64,000 nt of DNA from Rhynochetos jubatus. Lineage: Eukaryota; Chordata; Aves; Eurypygiformes; Rhynochetidae. Below, one piece after another: positions 1 to 11,089 of the stretch (position 1 is its first letter; each line of letters begins with the position of its first letter). The DNA is taken from NCBI GenBank assembly GCA_027574665.1, contig CM050648.1, positions 134,416,175-134,480,174 on the forward strand. The letters are read 5' to 3'. The position numbers and the translations under genes were made by a program. The notes beneath the pieces are model-generated. The model worked only from the letters and a program-made list of their open reading frames with translations, did not search any database and was not told the origin of the DNA.

Positions 1-424
1 TTGGTTTGTTTTCCCTTGTTCTGCCGTGTAACTGCCAAATCATACAAACCTTGGTCTCCACTTGGGCAAAATTTCCACTGACTTTTGCCTAAGGCTGTTT
101 TGCCTCTGCAAGGACTATAGGATTTGGGCTGAACAAAACAGGGGAACTAACAATATGTAAATCAGCGAGTGAGACCTCTAATCGAATCAGGCTTAAAGGA
201 ATAGGAGGAAGAATGTTCTCTATTAGCCAGAGTGGCTTGCTTATGGATTTCCTGGGGAAAGCAAGTCACACAAATATCTCAAAGAAGTGAGACTGAGATA
301 AACAGACGTCATAATCCAGATCTGTATTCGCCTCCTGGCCGAAAACAAAAGGAGTTTTGCCCCACTTTTCACCAAATTGAAAAAAAAAAAAATTCACATA
401 GAAAAGTGACGAGGTAGAAGGTGA

Positions 425-560
425 GATGTATTACCTGGAACCAAAAATGGCTGCGCACTTTAGAAAAAGAATCGCCCCCATTTTTGTCTTGCAGAATAAA
501 TAATTGATCGGTGTATCTACCAGCTGTATTACAAGTTGCACCAGAGCTCACAAACAGCAA
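425..560. promoter_or_regulatory. Candidate conserved non-coding element
   Basis: This AT-rich block keeps isolated CpGs (in GCGCAC, AATCGCC and GATCGG contexts) and an AATTATTTATT run. Together these suggest sequence under constraint rather than neutral decay. On the minus strand it reads as an open frame following a leucine-rich stretch and ending at CAG/GTAATA (435/434). That frame has no in-frame ATG after its upstream stop, so a coding interpretation is weak. Conservation is inferred from composition only. Confidence 0.25.
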
Positions 561-899
561 AGCGGAGAGCAACAGCAGCAGCACCAGCGGCAGCAGGAAA
601 AGGAGGGGGACCCCAGAGAAGGGCCCGAGCCCAGACCATCCTGCTGGAGCAGATGATGGGCACGGGAAGGCTTCGGTTTCCTAACGCACACCAAGCTTAC
701 CAAATACACAGCACAATACTCGCTCTGAAAACCATTAATTACCTTCTTCCCCTTAATCTAAGTTTAAAAGGAGTTTGAAGACAATACTACGCAATTAATT
801 CACCAATTTATATCACGAAAAGATGCCTCCTTGCCTTAGTGAAAATGGAACGGTAACCGTGCAATGAGCAGTGACTGCTGGGAAGGGAGCGGATGCCTG

Positions 900-1030
900 C
901 AAACAGTGTGTCATGATGCAAAAGGTAATTATTTAGTGCTGCGGTTCCCTTTAATGATCTAACATTGAGCAATATTGTTTATATTGAAGAGAGCTTGCAC
1001 CTTTAATTACCAATTACATATACATCATTT
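900..1030. promoter_or_regulatory. Candidate enhancer-like element with SOX, forkhead and homeodomain sites
   Basis: The block contains TAATTATTTA, the palindrome CAATATTG followed by TGTTTAT (SOX-type and forkhead-type cores side by side), and TTTAATTACCAATTAC with two homeodomain cores. Such dense arrays are typical of developmental enhancers. Function and conservation are not shown by the sequence alone. Confidence 0.3.
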
Positions 1031-3339
1031 TAGAGCCAAAAGAAAAGGACTGTGAAAAGGGTCCTTTAGAAACGCGCACGCTATGTCTAGGAAGAATTTC
1101 TATTAAGGGGGAGCAGAGTGTCAAAATATTAAAAAAAAAAAAAAAATCCCACACACAGAGGGGCACGCACAGGCACACAGATACACACGCGGGAGATGGG
1201 ACAAAGAGCTGGAAAAGACAACATGAAAACAGGAACTGAACCAAGGGTCATGAGGAAAAAGGGTGGCAGAGAGGGAAACGCTTCTTAGTAGTTTCACCTA
1301 ACATTCCTGTAAAGCCTTCAGATTATAGTCTGTCTCTCAAATTACAAAGGCTGAATTTATCCATTTTAATGTATATAACAAATAAAAAGAAAAGCACAGA
1401 TCTCAACTTTAGCATCTTTTTGATGTGAGGATTTTTTTTTTTTTTGCCTGCGATCTAAACTGTGCTCTTCAGAAAATGCAGCAAAACTGCTGCATTTGAT
1501 AAGGGTCCTGACCAAGCATCTGTGGAAACAGGAAGGAGGTTAAAACAGCTAAACTGTTGTGAATTCTTTCTTTTCGGTTCTACACCTCATTTGAATATTA
1601 GTTAAATCCACATATGCCTATTCACTTACACTCGCTCACTCTCTTTCCAAGGACTCTGCAATGGCACTTTTTAAAAATAACATCTGGTATTCCTTCACAT
1701 TTTGGCAGACGTCACATTACCGAAAATCAGCTTTTCGTTTTCTTGGTGCACCGAGCCCCCATGATCAGTAGTAATTGGGTTTCAAACTATCAAAAAATTT
1801 TTTTACTCAACTCTATTTCTGATTTGAGTTTAATAAATCATCAAGAATGAGACCAGCCGTACACCCAACAATGCAGATGCTGTATTACATCCCCTTAGTC
1901 GGGATGTGGAAAGCAGACATAAAAGAACGAAAAACAAAATACTGAATAGATCTTCAAATGCATTTTATCCGTGTCAATTTGCATTTATTTTTTTTTACTT
2001 GGAATTAAAAAAAAAAAAAAGAAAAGGCTTCCTATTGACAACTCAATTAAGCCATTAAAAACCTACATTCAAGTAACATTACAGGAGAGATTTAAAACCC
2101 ACAAAGGAAAAGAGAAAAAAGCCTGCGAGTCCAGGCCATAACGCATCGGGTCATGCCTGGTTAATACAACAGCCAAGATCTTAGGCTGTTTAAGGAGTCC
2201 TTTAATACCAATGGGGCAATTTAGCCCAGTCTCAATCTAAAGTTCTGACTCCACTTGTGCCTGTGGGTTTCAAATGAGTCGCTTCACATTATTTGAATTT
2301 AACTCTGTGGTTTTATTGCTGTTTGTTGGTAGCCGGGTTTGGGGGGAGGAGGGTGTTTCCGCACGAGTATTTATTTAAAATTAGTTTACATTTTTTTTAA
2401 GAAGAAGAAATCAAGCCACACAAAAAAGGAGAATGGAAAATATCTCATCTCCCTTACGTGGGAAAAGGAAAAAAATGCAAATGAGCTATTTCCAGCCAGG
2501 ACTAGTGCCCTGCTTCTTCCAGGTGTGTTAAGGTGTGCCTGGCATGTTCCCTGCACCCAGAGATTCCTCCGAAGAGGACTGCCTTGGCACTGCCTGCCGA
2601 GGCAGCACAGCAATCTGTGGAGACGTGACACTGTTGTTATCCGATGGCTTCATGAAATTAATGCAACCGGACAATCTGAATCATTTGCTTTACTTCAAAA
2701 AGCATCACACTTGCTGGCTGGACTCTAAGCAGCACCTCCAAGCTCTCTAGCTGCCTACCACGCCAAAATACAGTGGACAAACTCCTTAATTCCATAAAAG
2801 CACTCTCACAAAACCACCAGCACTCCTACTTCAGCGTGGTGACATCATTAGAGCATATGTGCACCATGCAAACAATACTCTCATGCCCAGTATTAAAGCG
2901 AAGGCACATGCTAACTACTTTCTGCCTGTCAGATGTCTCAAAATTGTACCCATTAACAGTGAAAAATACTCTGTTACTAAAAATCATTTCCAAGGCCTCA
3001 AAGGACAGGACGGTGGATGCTTGTTCACAGGGTTTGGGTGAGGCTGGGTCCAGGCAGAAGTCATTCGTTTTCTTGCCTTTTTATTGCACTGCAGAACCAA
3101 GGTAAGAAGGGACCTAAAAGTTGCCGACCTATTCTCTTCCTTATTTTTCCCATCCCGCAGTATCAAAAGGAGGCCGAGAAAGGGGTAAGAGGGACTGGTT
3201 TGGTGCTGGGCCAAAGTGTTGCCTGTGAAACCTCCCCTCCACAGTCGGTTTCTGCACAAATCGATAATGGGGTGGTTAAGGCGAGCACTGCCAGTGCCTT
3301 TGCCGCAGAGGTCCCTGTCCCAGCACCCCACCACAGCCA

Positions 3340-4610
3340 CCACCCGTCCTTATGCCCACCTTGGGGGCGAAGCGCGGGGCCACCCCCAGGGTCCACCCAT
3401 CTCTGGGACAAGCTGGGGCTGCCCAGGGGCTGCCATGGGTCACGGCTCTGGGCGCCCAGGCACGAGAAGCCGCCCTCAAGCATGCCGGAGCACGCCGAGT
3501 GTGCTGTTCTCGGCGCAGAGTCGCTGCTGTCTTGAAGGCATGTCCAGAAAGAGCTCAGCCTAGCTGGGGAGCGAGCACAAAGAAGTGACTCGCCCTTCGG
3601 GGCGTTGGCCCAAAGCAGGCCTGAAAATTATGTCCCTTCAATCAACACCCACATGTCACATTTACTGTAACATCAACATGCTTAACGGAAATAGCTCGAA
3701 TCGCACGCTCTCTAGCTGGGTTATCACCGAGATCGGTGTCAGGATCCTCGCTGCACAAAGACTAACGCTGCTCAAAGCGGGCGACGCAGCTCCTCGCCAT
3801 CGAAGTTTATCAATAACCTGTTTCCAGAGCCTCCCTGCAGCTCCCTGCTGCTGCAAGGTGCACAGTTGAGCTTATGCCTACACATTGCATCAGCATCACA
3901 CCCAGCGGTACCAGACACCGCTTATCTGCCATCAGGGTTTCATTTTTCTGAGGACCGAAAAACTGCTGTTGGTTGGTTTTTGGGAGTGTTTCTTTTTTTT
4001 CTCTAAATAAGAGCCCGAAGCCGAGTTGGCCGAAAGAGGCAACTTGACGGGGAAGCCCCAGAAACACAGGGGCCGGCAGCTCTCCCTCCCGTTCCGAGCG
4101 GCTCTCGGGCATGTGCAAAGCGCACAAAGGCGGCGGGAGCAGCAGCGAACCTCCGCCGCGCCCGGCCCCGGCGCAGCTGCTGCGCACCCGCCCGCCGTCC
4201 GGTCACCCAACGCCGTCCGGCCACCCGCCGCCGCGCTCCGGCCCCCGATGGCACATGGCGCGGCTACTGCCCGGCGCTGGCCGGGGACCACCGACACCTG
4301 CCCGACCCGGCGGGACGGATCCCCCCCCGCCCCGCGTAGCCCCGCTGGGTGCCGGCAGCGAGGGGACCAGGAGTCAGCGGGGAAGGGAGGAGGATGGAGG
4401 GAAATCACGCGTTTCGCTCCAACGCCTTGGCCAGCCCCAGGCACAGCTGCGAGTCGGAGGAGTCCCCTGCACCGCCGCTATGCCCGGATCCCTTTCGCAG
4501 CAGCAGCCCGAATCTCTCGGAAAGCATCTTAAGCCCCTGCCCACACCTGAGCGGGAGCAAGCCCACGCACTGCCACGCAGAGCCGGGCGACGCATCAGGG
4601 TTTAGGGAAA
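3340..4610. promoter_or_regulatory. CpG island
   Basis: GC content and CpG density rise sharply here, strongest between about 4080 and 4600. GGCGG, CCCGCC and CCGCGC strings suit SP/KLF binding. Reading frames on both strands stay open through the island, as expected for GC-rich DNA, and none shows recognisable domains. It could be a minor promoter or an outlying part of the CpG domain starting near 9.8 kb. No clean first-exon donor was found on either strand. Confidence 0.75.
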
Positions 4611-7589
4611 AGGAGGAGGAAAACGACACAATAAACCACGCCGGACCCAAACAGAACAAAAGCCAAGAATATCCAAGTATCCACAAGAATCTCCACCACT
4701 TATCAGATGCTATTTCATCAGAAACTGTGTACAGTGTAAAAGAAGGGAGTGGCGTGTCGCCTCTTAAGTAAACTATATGTTCATGAAAAATTATTTACTG
4801 CTTTGGAGAGCGTAAAACGCACAGGCTCTTCTACAGACTGCAGAAGCTGTAAATTTTCACAGATAAAATGGGATGCGATGATGTGATATAAAAGCATTCT
4901 TTGTTCCCCCAGTGAATACATTTATTTTATTTAAAACTAAACGACAACCAAGGAGAGAAAGAAGCACTCGGTGCCACTACAGGAGAAGGAGCAGTATTTG
5001 GGTACAGGCTGTTAACTGGCATAGAAAAGGATATTGGAAGCAAGGATTCTTACCCAAGGATTTAAAAGGCATCATCGAAATTGGGCAATTAGTTTTGAAC
5101 ATGTATTAAACACACAACAGTTCTTTTCTTAAATATCAGGCTCAAAGGAGAGTGTTTCTCAATTGTGTATGGCACACTGTTGCTCATATACAATTTTCTT
5201 AAGTTTTTTTTTTTTGGTTGTTACTTTCATTGAAGCATATTCATTATAACATTCAGCGAATTTATGGCTTCTTCCAGTGGCTTAGCAAAAGGGGTCATAA
5301 AAAAGTTAAGTAAACTGATGGTTTTTTTCCTCTCCCTTAACTTTGGATTCCTTTTTTATACTCTGCTGCCTAGTGCTTAGTCTTTGGAAAGTACCTTGGG
5401 CATATCCAGCACACACACAAATTATCAGCTGCTCCTGGAAGGGGAAGAAAAAAAAAAAGAAGGAATTTCTTGCACTGAGGGAACTACACAAAAGACTTGC
5501 ATATGTCAAAAACACAGAACTAAGTCCCTGTGAATGCTGCACCATTAATCAAATCCTCGATCTGGTGTCACTTTTGCCAGTAAAATGATGATATTCTTCT
5601 AACCCCCTTCTACTGGCGCGTGCCCACAACGCATGAAGCGTGTCCCTCTGCTTTAATTTGTTTTCGAATAGCCTGCTTTAGGCATTTTTTATATATTCCT
5701 TGGGAAAAAAAAAAAAAAAAAAAAAAGAAGCTTCTACTTAAAGCTCCAGCAAGAGTCTACAGTACGGAGAAGGCAACAGCTTTTCAGGAGGAAGAGCAGA
5801 CAGCGAGCAAATTTAAGTGATGTTCAGGAGCTGAACACACAACTGCCTCTGAGGCTGTAACCGTGGGTGCTGGGAACGGTGCGCAGCCAGCCCAGATACA
5901 GTTTAAGAAAGTAAATAAACACGAGAGGGGAAGGTGCTGTAGTACGAGCAGCTGAATGAATCACGCATTTATCAATGCACGCAGTTATTGATGTCTTTTC
6001 CCTCCCTCGTTAAAAAGATACATATACATAAATCCATCTACAGCCAATGCTGATGCTTCTCCCAGCACTTTTACGGTATCGCTAACTTTAACGCAGGTGG
6101 TAACCCCCAGCCCCCGTTTATTTTTCTGCGTGCTTTCTCTGGAGGCTACCGAGGGGAGACCACATTCAACCGACAACTGAAACGCAACCCTGGAGAAACT
6201 GAACTGCAACCAAAAGAGAGGAAATGCTCCAGCAAGGAGGCAGAGAGCCATTTTTGGGTAGCAGGTCTCTGCAAGGAGTCTTTTCCACCGGGCTTTGTCC
6301 ACGGGGAGTGGGATGGGTGAGAGGCGGAGGAGGGAGCGGGAGGAAGGGCAGCATGGGTGTGCATGCGCTGGGTGGGCAGAGATCATGGGAAGGAGGCGAG
6401 GGGGATCGTCATTTCACCTGGTAAAAGTTAACAGCCATGGAATGGAAGGAAAGCTGCAGCTGGGGAAGTTTGAGGTTTCAGGAGGGGAGAAGGAAAGGTT
6501 TGCCCCATGGCTGGAGAAGACTAGCATCAGCAGCGGCCTGGGCACTGTGCTCTTCAGCTTACCGGTCTGTTAAACGAGCTGGCTGCTGTCTATATGCTTC
6601 CAACTAGCTCGATTCAAACATTAAATGAAGTAGAGAAATCATCAGATAAATTGCTGGTCCTCTCTATGCAAGAGTGAAGGGTTGTTGTACAGCTGATGAC
6701 AGCCCTGATCTTTTGTCTGACCTAATTTACTTCTCTTTCAGGTTAGAATCAAGCATGCTTTCCTGTCACGGGATAACCTCCATCCACGTATTGTGCCCTA
6801 AAAATAAGAAGACGCCTGTGCTACGTTAACAATACCATAACTTGAGGAATTTCTCAGGTTGAGTCAAATAAACATCCACTGATCAAAGCTTCCCGTGTGT
6901 ACACCACAAAATTACACGTTTGGGCAAGAAAGCGTCCCACTGAAGTCCCGTCCACGCCGTGCAAACGGCCTGCAGCAGAGAACAGCACAAGCCTGTGAGC
7001 TGCTCAGCAGCAACTTCTACATGACAGATGTGATTTTGTGTTTATTTCTCTAGAAAAAAAAAAAAAGCTTATTTGCAGGAACTGCAGATTTTTTGCTATA
7101 AGCACCTGAGGATCAAAGTACGGTAAACTATCCAATATCAGATCCTCTCGGCAGGAGTACATGTGGCTTTCTGACATATAATCAATGCCAAATTATGTAC
7201 GTGTGTGTCTGCTTTATTGCTGCACACACCTTCTCCTAGAACTCCAAATTCCTCGCTGTGTTTTTACATCCCCTGGAACAAACAAACTGATCTCCGTGGG
7301 GCTTTTTTTCTGCCCCACGCACAGAGACGCGTTCATGTACAGGTGTCATTACCCCGATCGCTATCTGACAACAACAAATTGAGAATTTAAACTCCGCATG
7401 TTGACAATAAAAGGCATTGTTGGAAACTAATTTTAATTAAAAACTCCTGTCCGACCGAGTCAATTATTATCAGCCGCGATTTAGCTAAAAATAGATTGGT
7501 CTCGCTCGTAGCCCCTCTCAGCTAGCGCCAGATAGATCTTCGCACGAAAATCAATAACTACAACTTCACACTGCAAACATTTCGCAGGA
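4611..7589. other. Non-coding interval between two CpG islands
   Basis: No exon is supported. The interval holds poly-A tracts (about 5450-5459, 5705-5725 and 7052-7064), moderately GC-rich purine stretches around 6290-6400, and AT-rich blocks. At 6357-6366 the string GTGCATGCGC resembles an NRF1 site one base from consensus. No transposon is recognised. Confidence 0.45.
7380..7505. promoter_or_regulatory. Candidate conserved element with homeodomain palindrome
   Basis: The 12-base palindrome TTTTAATTAAAA lies at 7431-7442, followed by TCAATTATTATCAG and by several retained CpGs (CCGACCGAG, CCGCGA). AT-rich homeodomain sites next to surviving CpGs, directly beside a CpG island, suggest a proximal regulatory element. 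This is inferred from composition only. Confidence 0.3.
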
Positions 7590-7760
7590 ACCAGGCTGCC
7601 GGAGCGGCGGCCGCTGCTTGCCGGGGCAGAGCATCCCGGGCCGGCGCCGGCACTGCCATGCTGCGGGCTACGAGCTCCCCCTAGTCGCCAACACCCGCCA
7701 CTTGCAGCCGGGGGGCACAAGGCAGGCTTGCGAGGCAACCGAGGAAGCCAGCAAAGTTTA
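7590..7760. promoter_or_regulatory. Small CpG island
   Basis: A compact GC-rich segment with many CpGs (GGAGCGGCGGCCGC, CCGGGCCGGCGCCGG) inside an AT-rich neighbourhood. It directly precedes a good plus-strand splice donor at 7812/7813, so it may be an alternative promoter with a short first exon. It contains GAGCTCCCCCTAG, weakly reminiscent of a CTCF core, but I do not call that site. Confidence 0.6.
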
Positions 7761-7812
7761 CTTTGGAATGCGTTTTCCATGCACAGACAACGCAGAGCGC
7801 AAAGGGATGCAG
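7590..7812 (+). other. Candidate non-coding first exon at the small CpG island
   Basis: The sequence ends in GGGATGCAG/GTAGGATTT, a good donor, immediately after the CpG-rich segment. The start is arbitrary because no initiation element marks it. A plus frame is open through the stretch but lacks a convincing ATG near its beginning, so I treat the exon as untranslated or lncRNA-like. A donor-like motif by itself is weak evidence. Confidence 0.2.
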
Positions 7813-9799
7813 GTAGGATTTGGGGACGAGAAGCAAAAGGCTGGTGCGGGGCAGTTTGGTAAGCGAAGGGATGTGCTCGCAGCAAGCTCGGCCCTGGGAA
7901 GAGCCGCCGAAGAGGTGCCAACTTCGGTAACCATATCAATAATTTGTACTACTTCACTCCTCCAAGTCGTAATTATTGTCAAATATGCCACAAGACAACC
8001 CCTTGTTCTGCAAAGAAATATACTTTTTGCGCAAGACAAGGGCTCCAGCCATTCTTACTAAAGGCAGCCGGGCTGTAAAACCGTGAAGACTTTCATTTCT
8101 CAATATCTAAATAAGCCTGACAAAATACGCTCTGCATCTGCCGACCAGTCGAAAAAAAAAAAAGGGCAAAATGATGTCTCACCCTCTGTACATCTATTTA
8201 AGCCACTAGGCACATCAACCAAACAGGACGGAACAACCTACACCCACAATCCGGTTACCCTGCACCAGTTTTGTAAAAATGTTTTACAAGACCAGAAACT
8301 AGGAAAATGTGCCAGTATTTTAGTTGAATCTTGTAAGACCAATACAAACATATTCCACTGAAAGGCAACCTAGAAGTCAACAGCACACAACCCTTTTTTT
8401 ATTTTCCTGTCCTATTCAAAGCCAACACATGTAACGTCTTTTAAAAGCACGTTAAGCTTTTCTGTGCACAGCTATGTGGGTAGTATGAAAAAAGTCAGCC
8501 ACCTCCAAAATAATAGCAATTTCCTCTCTAATTCTCCAGCCACAGCTTACATTCTCTTTGTATCAGAGTTGATTACACTAGTGTGGGGTTTTTTTCTGTA
8601 GAAAAAAGTGCATTAATTGCACTAAATCTAAATGCATTTTAAGAGAAGCTCCTTGAAGCAATTTGCAAAACTTTGACATGCAAAAAATCATAAGGTTTAT
8701 TATTTTTTTTTTCATGACTATGTACAAATAAAAAGCGATAAAGGAAATTACTACTCTTCCTAGGGAACCTGTTGACCAGGTAGTGAAGAGCCTCCTTGGG
8801 AAACCTGGCTCTCCACCTGGAACTGTATGATTTTACTGTGCCTTTCTCTCCCAATCTCTGCTGCTGCTCTACAGAAATGTTCTGGCTTTGCTGCCTTCTG
8901 CAAAACTGCTATCAGCGAGCTTTTCACATGCTCTCGCCTTTCACATTTCCTTCAAATGCAAAATGCAGGGCTAGTTTTGAAAACAGATTTCTCAAGTTAA
9001 AAAAAGAAGATCTGAAGCTGGAAAATCAGCAGTTTGAATCAAACCAAAATAACGTTTCTTTGCACAGAGCAGCTCAACAGCCCAGCCTCCTCTCCTCTAC
9101 ATAATCGCCTCTCATGCTTTGTCCACCTATTTAAGTGAGCTCAGCTACCAAGTTTGTTCCGTCCATCACCACTGAAAAAAGGGTCCAGAGCTGCTCTTTC
9201 CATGTGTTTTCCCTCTTTTTGTCCCACACATGCATCCACTACAAGGCTGCTTGGGTGAGCCTGGCAAGGATAAACAGGCCACTCCGTTTTGCAGTCCTGA
9301 AGACCACTGTGATGATAATGAGACGCTGCAACACTGGAGCACAACTACATTGCAGCCTCTCTGCTTTTTGTGTTTGTTTGTTTGTCTTACACTCAGGGAC
9401 TAAACGTTTCTCTGAACACCAAGAGCATGAAACCCAATAAACTCCAGCTGAGCAGTGTCAGAAAAACCCTTCTCTCTCCCTCCTACCCCATCTCTCTCCC
9501 AGTCTCTCTTCCCTTGCCTGGCACAGACCTCCAAACCATCCTGAAATGCAACTCTCCTGACAGATGCCAGAAAGAGGGGGGGGGGGGGGGGGGTGGGGGG
9601 GGAAGCCCAAGCCAAACATGACATAAATGCAAGATTTCAGAAAACAGTACCAATTCATCCCGGCTTTGGGGGCTTGGCTTGGGGTTGGCTTTATTTTTTT
9701 GGAAGTGTTTTGGTTTCCCGTTCCATTGCCCGCTACTTTCCCAAGTCTCCCTGACATAGGACAGTCTCCCTGGCTGCTTTTCCCCCACGAATAACACCT
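7813..9799. other. Non-coding interval with AT-rich blocks
   Basis: No coding exon is supported. A small inverted element with arms GTGCA/TGCAC around TTAAT lies at 8608-8622, with more homeodomain-like AT cores around it. A guanine run lies at 9576-9602. The segment 8170-8360 contains short phased AT and CA stretches and could be conserved, but nothing identifies it. Confidence 0.4.
9576..9602. repeat. Poly-G tract
   Basis: Eighteen guanines, one T, then eight guanines. The tract could form a G-quadruplex and is also a typical place for sequencing or assembly length errors. Confidence 0.9.
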
Positions 9800-10140
9800 T
9801 CCCAAGGAGTGCAGGGATTGCGACCCCCCCCTCCGCCCCCTCCGCCCCCTTCCCGCAAGGCTGCAGCTGAGGCTCAGCGCCTGTGCGCTGAAATGCCTGC
9901 GCTCCCTGCTCCCCCCGGCCCCAACCTCAGCCCCCCCGGCTCCCACCCCCTCCTCCCCCGGATACCTTCATTTTTTTCTGCCACTGTTCAGTATGCAGCC
10001 TGATTTCTCCGCCAGCTTCCTCGGGATGGAGAGATAGATAAATACAAGAGGGGAGGGAGGGAAGCTCTGTACCGCTCTGCTCTCCATTCCCCCCCAGCCT
10101 CCGCGCTAAGCCCATTGTACACGCAGCTCCTCGGCACCTT
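9800..10140. promoter_or_regulatory. GC-rich left edge of the main CpG domain
   Basis: C-rich sequence with a short CCCCCTCCG repeat near 9825-9852. Two minus-strand donor-like motifs occur at and just beyond this edge: ATGAAG/GTATCC (9966/9965) and GTCAG/GTAGGT (10219/10218). They may be 5' exons of a leftward transcript, but no frame or recognisable peptide supports coding. Confidence 0.45.
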
Positions 10141-10218
10141 TTAATGCTCTCCTGCCTCATTATTTACTTTCAAGTAAAGCGATCAGAAAAGGAGATCAAA
10201 TTGGAAGAACAAACCTAC

Positions 10219-10235
10219 CTGACACTCTTCTCCAC
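10219..10235 (-). other. Minus-strand splice donor near a poly-C run (possible exon end)
   Basis: On the minus strand the sequence GTGTCAG/GTAGGTTTG matches the donor consensus closely. The exon body would run rightward in coordinates into the poly-C run (10234-10249), and its start cannot be placed. It may be a non-coding 5' exon of a leftward transcript from the CpG domain. Confidence 0.2.
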
Positions 10236-10437
10236 CCCCCCCCCCCCCCACCCCCAGCAGCAACAGAAACGAGGAAAGAAATGTTTCACCCCTTGAAACA
10301 AATTCAGACGTGCGCAACAAACCAGATTTTCCGCACACCCCCTTTCAACACCCCGCATCTCGCAGCTCAGACAGAAAAGAAGCGGGAGAAATTGCACAGG
10401 GCGATTTAGACGGGTTAGGTTGTTGATGCTTGTTCTT

Positions 10438-10459
10438 AAAAAAAAAAAAAAAAAAAAAA
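10438..10459. repeat. Poly-A tract
   Basis: A run of about 22 adenines followed by further A-rich sequence. No retroposon body or target-site duplication is attached to it, so it is a simple homopolymer. Confidence 0.9.
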
Positions 10460-10697
10460 TTAAAAAAGCGGAAAAAAAAAGCCACCAACAAAAAAGGGAA
10501 ACGCATTTTCCAAACCGGATGGTTAAAAACAAAAATGCAATTAACGAAGGGGAGGGAGTTGGGAGTGGGGGGGGGGAAATCCACCTTTTATGGTGATGCA
10601 AATCTGGCTCCAAAATAACAATGAATGAAAAACAAACCCCCCAGAAAGAGCTGAAGACCAGATGCATCTTCATTTGTGTTCCACCAGCTGATGGGCT

Positions 10698-10720
10698 GGG
10701 GGGGGGGGGGGGGGGGGGGG
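10698..10720. repeat. Poly-G tract
   Basis: About 23 consecutive guanines. It is a potential G-quadruplex and a likely site of length error. Confidence 0.9.
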
Positions 10721-11089
10721 CGGGGAGGAGGAACGGGTTAAAAAATAAAGGCGCACACCAAAAAAAAAAAAACACCAACCACCAGGGAAAGACAGAGCGA
10801 AAGACATTGAAATTTCGGGACTCAAACCGTCCCCCCACAACCTTCCGCTACGAAAAGAAAAAAAATCTCACGGGAGATGGAAAAATGATACACACATCTA
10901 TATCTCGATTCCCGAGGAAATGTTACAAACAGAAATTTATCACCGGTAACAAAGAAAGAGAGGAGCTCGCAAGCACCAAATGCTCCTGGCAGATGGCTCC
11001 TATTCTTGGCTTTCAGGGGAGGGGAGAGAAGCCGGGGGAATATTTTATTTATTTATTTAAATTCTTTAAAATCTCAACATAAATATTCG

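Larger units (their letters stand above)
1..3339. other. AT-rich non-coding flank left of the CpG islands
   Basis: No coding region is supported here. The stretch is AT-rich with several A and T homopolymers (around 378-393, 1130-1146 and 1431-1445) and blocks dense in TAATTA-type homeodomain cores. No recent transposon is visible. A plus-strand motif ACCAAG/GTAAGAAGG at 3101/3102 has donor consensus, but the nearest good acceptor leaves only 8 bases, so I do not call an exon. The overall look is regulatory DNA upstream of, or within the introns of, a developmental gene; that reading is inference. Confidence 0.5.

Noticed and set aside
369-640. Minus-strand frame with a signal-peptide-like leucine stretch followed by a plausible short ectodomain and a splice donor at 435
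   Set aside because: No in-frame ATG exists between the upstream stop and the leucine stretch, and the leucines come from a GCA/GCAG-type repeat. I could not match the peptide to a family.
3000-3110. Exon ending in ACCAAG/GTAAGAAGG
   Set aside because: The best acceptor leaves only eight bases, and no other upstream boundary can be supported.
9927-10160. Minus-strand 77-codon frame ending near a donor-like ATGAAG/GTATCC
   Set aside because: The donor is weak beyond the GT, the initiator ATG has no support and the peptide has no recognisable content.
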